Origin: Fimenecus sp045611635
GTDB lineage: Bacteria; Bacillota; Clostridia; Oscillospirales; Acutalibacteraceae
Length of the DNA: 12,120 bases
Assembly: GCA_045611635.1 (NCBI GenBank)
Contig: JAZKXL010000078.1
Span: 1-12,120, forward strand
Reading direction: 5' to 3'
This document shows positions 1 to 5,662 of this stretch, one piece after another (the stretch's first letter is position 1; each line of letters starts with the position of its first letter). The notes beneath the pieces were generated by a model, which worked only from the letters and a program-made list of their open reading frames with translations, was not told the DNA's origin and made no database searches. A program made the translations under genes and the position numbers.

Positions 1-758
1 TCATATAAATTATCTTCAAGTAAAGGATATGTGCAATCATAAATATAATAATGATAAACGTCAACAGGGTAATCGTAACCATCAACAACAAAGAAGCCCT
101 CATAATCATATTCAACAGTACAGCTAGGTTCAAAACCAAACGCCTTTTTAAATTCTTTAATAAACTCCTGCTCTTTTTTATCGCTACATTCGGTAGTATA
201 TACAGAAAGGTATGCATATTTATCTAAATATTTACTAACTTCAACGTTATCGCGTTCATATACCTCAAGTGGCTTTTCCCATTTGTCATAATATGCAAGA
301 TAATCTTCTGTAGTTGGTTCTTCTTTTTTACTTGGTTTAGTTTCATTTTTAACTGGATTTTTTGTTTTATCAACATTAGAGCCATTAATGTGGATTGAAT
401 TTTTATTTGGCTTTGTTGATGTACCCTTGTTTTTATTTGTAGTTGTTTCTACTTTACTTGGTTTTGTTGTATCAGTTTTTACTTGTGTTGTAGATTCTTC
501 ATTTGATTCCGTTGTGCTTTCTTCTACTTGTGTTGTAGATTCTTCATTTGATTCCGTTGCGTTTTCTTCTACTTGTGTTGTTACTTCGTTCTCTATAGTG
601 TTTTGCTCAGGTGCGTTTGTAGTTTTTTCAGTTTCACTTGCATTAGTAACAACTGCAGTATCACCATTTTCAACGGTAATTTTGTCGCGTACAACCGTAT
701 ATGTGGTTGCTCCTGCGCCAATAGAAAGTGTTAAAATAATTGCAATAAGTTTTTTCAT
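1..758 (-). CDS. Thr/Glu-rich signal-anchored surface protein, C-terminus outside window
   Basis: The reading frame stays open from an ATG at 758 to the left edge (252 codons seen), with an AAGGAG ribosome site a few bases upstream. Residues 4-22 form a hydrophobic signal or anchor segment after MKK; there is no lipobox, so the protein is either cleaved or stays anchored. Residues about 30-150 are low-complexity Thr/Glu/Asn/Lys sequence with a 15-residue repeat (units near 56-70, 71-85 and 86-100; core ESTTQVEE), which looks like an extracellular stalk. From about 151 a Tyr-rich, acidic, more globular part begins (motifs EDYLAYYDKWEKP and EFIKEFKKAFGFEP) and runs off the window. I do not recognise a family. 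An ECF-type promoter lies directly upstream, so I infer that it belongs to the regulon of the sigma factor at 2363-4387. The antisense Ser/Val-rich frame at 388-858 is a shadow of the repeats. Confidence 0.85.
   Translation of the reverse strand, partial: MKKLIAIILTLSIGAGATTYTVVRDKITVENGDTAVVTNASETEKTTNAPEQNTIENEVTTQVEENATESNEESTTQVEESTTESNEESTTQVKTDTTKPSKVETTTNKNKGTSTKPNKNSIHINGSNVDKTKNPVKNETKPSKKEEPTTEDYLAYYDKWEKPLEVYERDNVEVSKYLDKYAYLSVYTTECSDKKEQEFIKEFKKAFGFEPSCTVEYDYEGFFVVDGYDYPVDVYHYYIYDCTYPLLEDNLY
481..590. repeat. 45-bp tandem repeat, about 2.4 copies
   Basis: The block beginning ACTTGTGTTGTAGATTC starts at 481, recurs at 526 and restarts at 571 (partial), an exact 45-bp period with few differences. 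Since 45 is divisible by 3, it encodes a 15-residue Thr/Glu repeat in the minus-strand protein and copy number can change without a frameshift. Confidence 0.9.
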
Positions 759-796
759 AATAATTCTCCTTTTTTATATTGTTTTTATCAAACTTT

Positions 797-840
797 TGCT
801 TTCACTTATAAGACAATTGAAAATATCAAAAGGTTTTAAG
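797..840 (-). promoter_or_regulatory. ECF-type promoter of the Thr/Glu-rich protein
   Basis: On the minus strand the -35-like element TTAAAACCTTTT (AAC at 835-833) is followed, after 18 nt, by the -10-like element TTGTCTTATAA (GTC at 814-812). The ATG is 54 nt beyond GTC. AAC plus GTC is the hallmark of ECF sigma promoters. The same element, with identical spacing, occurs at three other places in this window. I infer recognition by the sigma factor at 2363-4387. Confidence 0.8.
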
Positions 841-845
841 TATTT

Positions 846-890
846 AAAAAATTTTTAAACACCAAGCACCCCTTGTAAAGGGGCGCCAGG
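846..890 (-). terminator. Probable terminator of the lipoprotein gene
   Basis: Read on the minus strand, a stem of about 13 pairs (890-862, one mismatch, loop TAC) contains GCCCCTT pairing with AAGGGGTGC. The non-Watson-Crick pairs are G-U only when transcribed on the minus strand, which supports that direction. An A/T-rich stretch with TTTTTT follows some bases later rather than immediately, so termination strength is uncertain. Confidence 0.6.
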
Positions 891-929
891 ATGAAAGGGT
901 GTGAATATTTAACAATTTGGTAAAAAATA

Positions 930-2123
930 TTATATTTTTTCAAATGTATAGTTGTTATGGTCAAAGCCATTGTTGTATGCGTCATCGATTGAAGCGTAGA
1001 AACCACCGTATGTTGGCGCTGAATATGCATTTGCAGTTACAACATTACCACTATTATCTATAGCTACTATTACATTAATCACTTTGTAACCGCTTCTTCC
1101 AAAGGTTCCTTCACCATAGGCAATAGCAACTACGCCACATTTATATGTATTCGCTGATGTTGGCTTGATTGAATAAAAATACATACTGTCAAGTGAGCCA
1201 TTGCTAAGATTTTCTGAAATATATTGATTAATTGAAGTCTCAACTTCAGAAATTTGTGCTGTTGTTAACTCGTCCTTTGATTCCACAATCACCGGAAAAT
1301 CAGGTGTTGTAATTTTTGCTGAGCCCGTTTCCACAATATAATCATAATCACTAAGATTTGTTTCATTTGTAACTTTCACATTGATTGTATCGCCGTTACT
1401 TAAAGAATATAGTGTTGTTGGGTAGAAAGCATACTCTTCTTCATCAAGATATAAGTGGAATGTAAAACTACCTAAATTTTCATTGTTATATATAACATCG
1501 ACTGAATTTGTGTAAAAACCTTTTACAAGGTACATATCATCAATTTTGACTGAAAAATCTTCGGGAACTTCAATTTCGGCAGTGATTTCGCCTGATACTT
1601 CGCCTTTAAACTTCACAAAATCCTTAATGTGTGCTGAAATATCAAAGACTTTCGCATCTTCAAGTCCTTCAACTGTGTACTCAAGTTTTGTTTCTTTAAT
1701 TGAAATTTTAAGTGCTTTTTCTAAATCTTTCATAGTAACGCCTAAGTCCGCGTAGCTCTTATCAACTGTAATTTCTACAACTACTTTATCACCATTAGAA
1801 AGGTTAGTTGAATTTTCTTTTAAAGCAACATCAAAAACATCTTTAAGTGAATCAGTTTGAGCAATTATCCAAGCCGCTTCCATATCATCTTTAGAGCCCA
1901 ACTTCTCAAGAAACTTTTCAAAACTTTCCATGTCGGCAACGTCTTCTAAAGAACTTAAGTCGTATTCTAAACAGGCATTACCGTATCCGTTAAATCCCTC
2001 AAATGTTACTGTTATGTATTTGCTCATATCAATACGCTCACTACCGATTGAGCAAGAACATAATGTTGTTAATGTTACTACTGTAAGTAGTATTGCCAAT
2101 GCTTTTTTCATTTTAGTTTTCAT
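930..2123 (-). CDS. Lipoprotein with ectodomain resembling that of the neighbouring sigma factor
   Basis: This is a 397-residue secreted lipoprotein. I chose the ATG at 2123 because an AGGAG site lies 8-12 bases upstream and the signal peptide then starts properly (MKTKMKKALAILL). The lipobox is LCSC with Cys24 as the likely lipidated residue (the C at -2 is unusual). Residues 35-160 hold FEGFNGYG (41-48), LSNGDKVVVEI (108-118) and YTVEGL (149-154). A second LSNGD-containing unit lies at 193-280, and a C-terminal domain at 285-397. The same three-part order, with matching motifs, appears in residues 319-674 of the sigma factor at 2363-4387. In my memory these NGD/VEGL modules occur in cell-surface proteins of Clostridia, but I cannot name a family. 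Two ECF-type promoters lie upstream. I infer a partner, competitor or co-sensor for the sigma factor's ectodomain. Confidence 0.88.
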   Translation of the reverse strand: MKTKMKKALAILLTVVTLTTLCSCSIGSERIDMSKYITVTFEGFNGYGNACLEYDLSSLEDVADMESFEKFLEKLGSKDDMEAAWIIAQTDSLKDVFDVALKENSTNLSNGDKVVVEITVDKSYADLGVTMKDLEKALKISIKETKLEYTVEGLEDAKVFDISAHIKDFVKFKGEVSGEITAEIEVPEDFSVKIDDMYLVKGFYTNSVDVIYNNENLGSFTFHLYLDEEEYAFYPTTLYSLSNGDTINVKVTNETNLSDYDYIVETGSAKITTPDFPVIVESKDELTTAQISEVETSINQYISENLSNGSLDSMYFYSIKPTSANTYKCGVVAIAYGEGTFGRSGYKVINVIVAIDNSGNVVTANAYSAPTYGGFYASIDDAYNNGFDHNNYTFEKI

Positions 2124-2160
2124 AATAATTCTCCTTTTTTTATCTTGAAGGTGTCCCTTC

Positions 2161-2202
2161 ATTATTTAAGACAATTCAAATTAATAAAAAGTTTTAATTT
2201 TT
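2161..2202 (-). promoter_or_regulatory. ECF-type promoter, proximal, of the lipoprotein gene
   Basis: The minus strand has TTAAAACTTTTT (AAC 2193-2191), 18 nt, then TTGTCTTAAA (GTC 2172-2170). The ATG is 47 nt beyond GTC. The predicted RNA 5' end is followed by a small inverted repeat GAAGG-GACA-CCTTC (2160-2147), which could form a 5' stem-loop. The match to the consensus is a little weaker than at the other three sites. Confidence 0.7.
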
Positions 2203-2220
2203 TAAAATTTTTATTTTTTG

Positions 2221-2270
2221 TCCTTACACTATTATGACAACTGAAAATATCAAAAGGTTTTAAGTTTTTA
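2221..2270 (-). promoter_or_regulatory. ECF-type promoter, distal, of the lipoprotein gene
   Basis: The minus strand has CTTAAAACCTTTTGATATTT (AAC 2259-2257), 18 nt between AAC and GTC, then TTGTCATAATAG (GTC 2238-2236). It lies 66 bp upstream of the proximal copy, and its -35 and spacer are nearly identical to those of the promoter at 797-840. It sits just after the terminator of the sigma gene and can only serve the lipoprotein gene. Confidence 0.75.
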
Positions 2271-2282
2271 AAAAAAATTATA

Positions 2283-2317
2283 AAAAACACCCCTCTTTTT
2301 TAATGAGGAGTGTTTTT
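2283..2317 (-). terminator. Intrinsic terminator of the sigma factor gene
   Basis: The 13-base arms 2305-2317 and 2283-2295 (AAAAACACTCCTC against GAGGGGTGTTTTT on the minus strand) pair fully with one G-U; the loop is about 9 nt and A-rich. The 3' arm ends in a T-run and more T's follow. The wobble is a mismatch on the plus strand, so the minus direction is favoured. Confidence 0.85.
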
Positions 2318-2362
2318 ATATTCTAAAAATAGTTTAATTTTAATTATTTTTATAAGAGCAAT

Positions 2363-4387
2363 TTATTCTATATCCATTATTATTGGAAGGTTATAACTAT
2401 CTTTCAACGCATCTTTTGACTCAAAACCTATACCAGTCCACATAACTGAATGTAAGCCAGGTGTCAAATTTTGAGCATTATATACCTTGCCATTTTGGTC
2501 TATTGGGAAGTTACAATATTCGTAACCATAAACAGCGCCTGTTTCGATACTTTCAAACACGAATACAAGGTAACTTGGGAAACCTACTTCATCAGCCGCA
2601 AGAAATGCACCTTTATATACTACTGATTTGTCTGAAAAGTCCACCGCCATTCTATTTTGGGCAGTATTTTTAAGCATATTAAAACTTTCATTAGAAATAT
2701 TTGTGGTTTTCATAAGCGTGTAAACGCTGTCAACTTCCATATCTTTTTCCGTTTCTTTAAGCGTGAAGCCATACTTTTTAAATTCATCTTTAGAGGTGAG
2801 GTCTATGCTAGCATGAATTTTTTCACCCGGAATATATTTTGAACCCTTAGGCGGATAAAAGTGTATTTCCATAATTCTTACTTCTTTATATGGACCAATT
2901 TTCGCCTTTGGTTCAAGCAAACACACTATTGTATTATATGATACTTTATCTATTTCAAGTGTAGCAACACCAAAGTCAAACTCTTTCTTGTTGTCTTTAA
3001 ATTCTATTAAAAGTGGATAATGGTCATCCGTGCTTGTAACGCTATATGTTCTTATACCTAAACTTATAACCGAAAAAATGTCTATTTCAACTAATTCAGT
3101 CAAGCCCTCAACTGTACAAGTAATTGTATATTCTTCTTCACCTTTTAGTTCAGCCCTTATACCTTCCATTTCATTGATATCATCATAATCAATTGAAATC
3201 TCAATCACTATTTTATCACCGTTTGAGAGTTCGCCATCATTATCGTCATCTATATCAATGTCAATGCAATCTATTATGCTTTCACCGCTTTCTTCACAGT
3301 ATTCATAGTATTTATCAATATCTTTACCGCAAAGTGCTTTTTCAAGCTTTTCAACATCAAAAATTTCATCTTCATCAACAATAGAGCCGGTCCCATCATA
3401 GCCCTCACAGTAAATTGTTTTTGGAAGATACTCTTCTATGTTAATTACATCTTTTTTGCGACTTGATGTAACAGCAACAGTCGCACCCGTAGTAACAAGC
3501 GCCGCTGATACTATACCGGCACCAATTTTAAGTCCCAAATGTTTTCCTGCTGACGCTAACACACCCGCTTTTGCAACACTTGCGGTTTCAGCAACTGTAC
3601 TTGCAGTTTCAACAACTGCACCCGCAGTTTCAGCAACAGTGCTTACGGTTTGAGTTGCTGCAACCGCCTTACCAACTACAGGTGCTGCCGCCTTGCATGT
3701 TTCAATTACACTTCTAACAACCGCTGGGTTGGCAGCAACGCCTGCGCCCTTTGTAAACATATAACGTAAGAAAGGAATAACCGCAAATCCTGTAACAGCA
3801 AAAATTGAACCGTATTTTTTCTTGTACTCATCAGCGCCTTCAGCAAGCTTCTTTTTGGCGTAATGTATTCTACTTTTTACTGTATTTTCAGATACACCTA
3901 AGGTTTCAGCGATTTCTGAAATTTTTAAATCCTGTATCCAAAACATTAAGGCACATATTTTTTGGTCTTCAGGAAGTTTATCTAACATTTCATAAAACAA
4001 CGCCTTAATTTCATCATTTATAACTGCATTATCTGGTTGATACTCTTCACGGTCATCTTCAATATCAAATTCTTCTATATCACCATCATCATTTGTTTTT
4101 GCCATTGATGAAAACAATGTTGGTTTTTTCTTTACAAGATAGTTTTTGCAGTTGTTTGCCACAATTCTATTAAACCAGCTTTGAAACTTGTCGTCATCAT
4201 CCAAAGTATCAAGTTTTGTAAATGCGCTTATGTAAGAATCTTGAAGCATATCATCTGCAACGTCTTTATTTTTAACTAATTGCATAGCAACACCAAACGC
4301 AACAGGATATGTAGCATTATAAAGCTCTGTCCAAGCGAATGAATCACCACTTTTTGCTTTTTTGACTAATTCAGCTGTAATTTTCAT
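2363..4387 (-). CDS. ECF sigma factor fused to a membrane segment and large ectodomain
   Basis: A 674-residue protein, more than three times the usual ECF length (about 180). The start is the ATG at 4387, with GAGG 6 nt upstream; the in-frame TTG at 4399 overlaps this site and is rejected. Sigma region 2 spans about residues 15-88 (DVADDMLQDSYISAF, FQSWFNRIVANN). An acidic linker follows, then sigma region 4 at 126-182 with its helix-turn-helix (ISEIAETLGVSENTVKSRI). Next come a hydrophobic stretch (194-211, FAVIPFLRYMF), an Ala/Val/Thr repeat linker (216-280, VAETA units) and a clear membrane segment (284-307). Residues 319-674 form the sensor region: CEGYDGTG, a very Asp-rich loop at 373-385, LSNGDKIVIEI (387-397), CTVEGL, a second module, and a C-terminal domain. 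The latter modules parallel the lipoprotein at 930-2123. I infer a membrane-tethered sigma factor released or unmasked by an outside signal; no separate anti-sigma gene is visible. If 194-211 also crosses the membrane, the C-terminus would be inside. Confidence 0.93.
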   Translation of the reverse strand: MKITAELVKKAKSGDSFAWTELYNATYPVAFGVAMQLVKNKDVADDMLQDSYISAFTKLDTLDDDDKFQSWFNRIVANNCKNYLVKKKPTLFSSMAKTNDDGDIEEFDIEDDREEYQPDNAVINDEIKALFYEMLDKLPEDQKICALMFWIQDLKISEIAETLGVSENTVKSRIHYAKKKLAEGADEYKKKYGSIFAVTGFAVIPFLRYMFTKGAGVAANPAVVRSVIETCKAAAPVVGKAVAATQTVSTVAETAGAVVETASTVAETASVAKAGVLASAGKHLGLKIGAGIVSAALVTTGATVAVTSSRKKDVINIEEYLPKTIYCEGYDGTGSIVDEDEIFDVEKLEKALCGKDIDKYYEYCEESGESIIDCIDIDIDDDNDGELSNGDKIVIEISIDYDDINEMEGIRAELKGEEEYTITCTVEGLTELVEIDIFSVISLGIRTYSVTSTDDHYPLLIEFKDNKKEFDFGVATLEIDKVSYNTIVCLLEPKAKIGPYKEVRIMEIHFYPPKGSKYIPGEKIHASIDLTSKDEFKKYGFTLKETEKDMEVDSVYTLMKTTNISNESFNMLKNTAQNRMAVDFSDKSVVYKGAFLAADEVGFPSYLVFVFESIETGAVYGYEYCNFPIDQNGKVYNAQNLTPGLHSVMWTGIGFESKDALKDSYNLPIIMDIE

Positions 4388-4416
4388 ATCACACCTCAAA
4401 CAATTATGTTATTTTT

Positions 4417-4445
4417 ATTATATAGCAAAATTACATCTTATACAA
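4417..4445 (-). promoter_or_regulatory. Sigma-A type promoter of the sigma factor gene
   Basis: The minus strand has TTGTAT (4445-4440), a 17-bp spacer, then TATAAT (4422-4417), about 30 bp before the ATG at 4387. No AAC...GTC element is present here, so the ECF gene appears not to be transcribed by its own sigma factor from this site. Confidence 0.75.
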
Positions 4446-4454
4446 GAGGCGTTT

Positions 4455-4468
4455 TATAAGCCCTTATA
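4455..4468. promoter_or_regulatory. Small palindrome just upstream of the sigma-gene promoter
   Basis: TATAAG-CC-CTTATA is a perfect 6-bp arm palindrome 10 bp upstream of the -35 hexamer. It could be an operator, but AT-rich palindromes this short also arise by chance. Confidence 0.25.
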
Positions 4469-4480
4469 TGTTTTTAATCC

Positions 4481-4514
4481 CTCCAGAATGCCTCAAAGCG
4501 AGGCACTCCAGGAG
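4481..4514 (-). other. Long hairpin 3' of the small-protein gene
   Basis: A perfect TGCCTC/GAGGCA core (4489-4494 with 4500-4505, 5-nt loop) is extended by arms 4481-4488 and 4506-4514, which pair mostly through G-U wobbles on the minus strand (about 14 pairs in all). It begins 4 nt after the stop codon of the 51-residue gene. No T-run follows (next bases GATTAAAAAC), so it may be an mRNA 3' end or stability element, or a weak terminator. Confidence 0.5.
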
Positions 4515-4518
4515 AATA

Positions 4519-4674
4519 TCAACCATCACTACTATCATGATGAGTTTTTCGCGAATTTATAAATTCATTGGTCATATTAAGAATTTTTTCTAAAAGTTGC
4601 TCTGGAGTACCATAAATTTCCGCTATATCAAGAGTAATTGCCATAAGAATTGCTCTTATTTTTTGCTCGCTCAT
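4519..4674 (-). CDS. 51-residue small soluble protein under an ECF-type promoter
   Basis: The ATG at 4674 has a good AAAAAGGAG ribosome site 7 nt upstream and runs to a TGA at 4521-4519. The protein starts MSEQKIRAILMAITLDIAEI, continues YGTPEQLLEKILNMTNEFIN and ends in a polar tail (SRKTHHDSSDG). It has no signal peptide or membrane span; residues 5-40 look like two amphipathic helices, suited to binding another protein. I recognise no family. It is the first real product downstream of the ECF-type promoter at 4721-4765 and lies directly upstream of the sigma gene, with a hairpin between them. A role as a small regulator of the sigma factor or its output is possible but is inference from position only. 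Confidence 0.7.
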   Translation of the reverse strand: MSEQKIRAILMAITLDIAEIYGTPEQLLEKILNMTNEFINSRKTHHDSSDG

Positions 4675-4675
4675 C

Positions 4676-4711
4676 TTATCGCTCCTTTTTATAATCTAAG
4701 CTTTTTGGCAT
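4676..4711 (-). CDS. 11-codon leader ORF upstream of the small protein
   Basis: ATG at 4711 with a strong GCGGAGG ribosome site 7 nt upstream encodes MPKSLDYKKER and stops (TAA) one base before the ATG of the 51-residue gene. Its own 3' half contains the AAGGAG site of that gene. This layout suggests translational coupling or a leader peptide. It is very short, so the ribosome site is the main evidence. Confidence 0.45.
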   Translation of the reverse strand: MPKSLDYKKER

Positions 4712-4720
4712 GGCTTAACC

Positions 4721-4765
4721 TCCGCTTTCATTTATAAGACAAATGGGAATTATAAAAGGTTTTAA
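4721..4765 (-). promoter_or_regulatory. ECF-type promoter of the small-protein unit
   Basis: The minus strand has TTTAAAACCTTTT (AAC 4761-4759), 18 nt, then TTGTCTTATAAATGAAAG (GTC 4740-4738). This is the same element and spacing as at 797-840, 2161-2202 and 2221-2270. The leader ORF's ribosome site begins about 13 nt beyond GTC, so the 5' leader would be very short. Readthrough could also reach the sigma gene downstream. Confidence 0.8.
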
Positions 4766-4893
4766 ATTTTTGATTTTTATTTTCACGGTTAATTATAAGT
4801 TTGAAAAAGCATATTATAAATAGTCAACCACTCCTATTTAAGTATAAATATACAAAAAAAATATAAATTTTATTATTTTTTTGTATCTTTTTC

Positions 4894-4922
4894 TTGAAAT
4901 TGTCGTTGTTTTAGGGTACAAT
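4894..4922 (+). promoter_or_regulatory. Sigma-A promoter of the plus-strand pair
   Basis: TTGAAA (4894-4899), a 17-bp spacer and TACAAT (4917-4922) give a near-consensus housekeeping promoter, 38 bp before the ATG at 4961. The AT-rich stretch 4776-4893 upstream, which separates it from the divergent ECF-type promoter, shows no gene. Confidence 0.85.
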
Positions 4923-4960
4923 GTATAACATAAAAAATATAATTTTTAAGGGGGATTTTT

Positions 4961-5605
4961 ATGCCAACAACAAGCATAACAAAAATCAAAACAAACCATA
5001 ACAATTTGTTCCTTCGCGTAGCAAGAGGTCATTTTGCAACAAGTACCTCTCACAGCAATTACTATATTGATGTTGCTGCACAGAAATCCCGTCTTTCTGA
5101 AGCAAAAGCTATTGCTCACGAGCTATGCAAAAATCACAAATATAGTAATAAAATTATTGATACCATCCTTTGCCTTGATGGCACTGAAGTTATAAGCACT
5201 TGTATTGCTGATGAGCTTACAAAACACGACTACATTAATATTAATGCTCATCAAACAATTTATATTGTTACTCCTGAAATTATTAACGGCTCACAAATAA
5301 TTTTCCGTGATAACATTGTTAATATGATTAAGGGTAAGCACGTGCTTATTGCTGCTGTTTCAGTAGCATCAGGCAACACTGCAAAATCGGCTATTGAAGC
5401 GATTAAGTATTATGGTGGTGATGTTGTCGGTGTTGCATCAATTTTCGCAACAAGTGAAACTTGTGATGGTTATGAAGTGAATTCAGTATTTAATCCTAAA
5501 GATTTACCTGATTATTTCAGCTCACCTTCACATGAGTGTCCACTTTGTAAAGAAGGCAAGAAGCTTGATGCTCTTATTAACTGCCACGGATTCTCAAAAC
5601 TTTAA
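4961..5605 (+). CDS. Phosphoribosyltransferase-like protein (orotate PRTase-related)
   Basis: A 214-residue cytosolic protein; ATG at 4961 preceded by AAGGGGG at 5-6 nt spacing. The fold resembles type I phosphoribosyltransferases such as PyrE: a strand-turn with CLDGTEVIS (71-79), then the PRPP-loop region VLIAAVSVASGNT (128-140) followed by a helix and GGDVVGVASIF. In active enzymes this loop normally carries an acidic pair (as in VEDVVTTGGS); here those positions read A-V, while the Ser-Gly-Asn-Thr part is kept. The tail HECPLCKEGKKLDAL (191-205) has a CPLC pair that I recall from Clostridia proteins annotated as orotate phosphoribosyltransferase. Catalysis is therefore doubtful; a nucleotide-binding or regulatory role is possible. 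There are no pyrimidine genes next to it. It has its own sigma-A promoter and probably shares a transcript with the hydrolase. Confidence 0.75.
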   Translation: MPTTSITKIKTNHNNLFLRVARGHFATSTSHSNYYIDVAAQKSRLSEAKAIAHELCKNHKYSNKIIDTILCLDGTEVISTCIADELTKHDYININAHQTIYIVTPEIINGSQIIFRDNIVNMIKGKHVLIAAVSVASGNTAKSAIEAIKYYGGDVVGVASIFATSETCDGYEVNSVFNPKDLPDYFSSPSHECPLCKEGKKLDALINCHGFSKL

Positions 5606-5614
5606 TAGAAATTT

Positions 5615-5635
5615 GGGCGGGGCAAGTCCCCGCTC
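5615..5635 (+). repeat. GC-rich palindrome between the plus-strand genes
   Basis: GGGCGGGG (5615-5622) pairs with CCCCGCTC (5628-5635) around CAAGT, with one G-U on the plus strand. It lies 10 nt after the stop codon, and no T-run follows. Sequence and position resemble the palindrome at 8878-8897 (shared pattern GGCGGG, GCAAG, CCCCGC, CTA), suggesting a dispersed REP-like element rather than a terminator. Confidence 0.55.
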
Positions 5636-5662
5636 TAACATTGTAAACAGGAAGTGTTTTAT

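Noticed and set aside
481..590. Repeats considered as a CRISPR array
   Set aside because: They are adjacent in-frame coding repeats without unique spacers and no cas genes are nearby.
388..858. Long plus-strand frame rich in Ser/Val/Phe
   Set aside because: Antisense shadow of the Thr/Glu repeat gene; no ribosome site, and the minus-strand frame has a promoter, ribosome site and signal peptide.
2124..2162. Upstream ATG (2162) for the lipoprotein
   Set aside because: It falls at the predicted RNA 5' end with no ribosome site, whereas the ATG at 2123 has AGGAG and begins a normal signal peptide.
4388..4399. TTG (4399) as start of the sigma factor
   Set aside because: The TTG overlaps the GAGG ribosome site that serves the ATG at 4387.
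4776..4893. AT-rich stretch considered as a replication or attachment site
   Set aside because: No repeated boxes, no integrase or replication gene; it looks like a plain divergent intergenic region.
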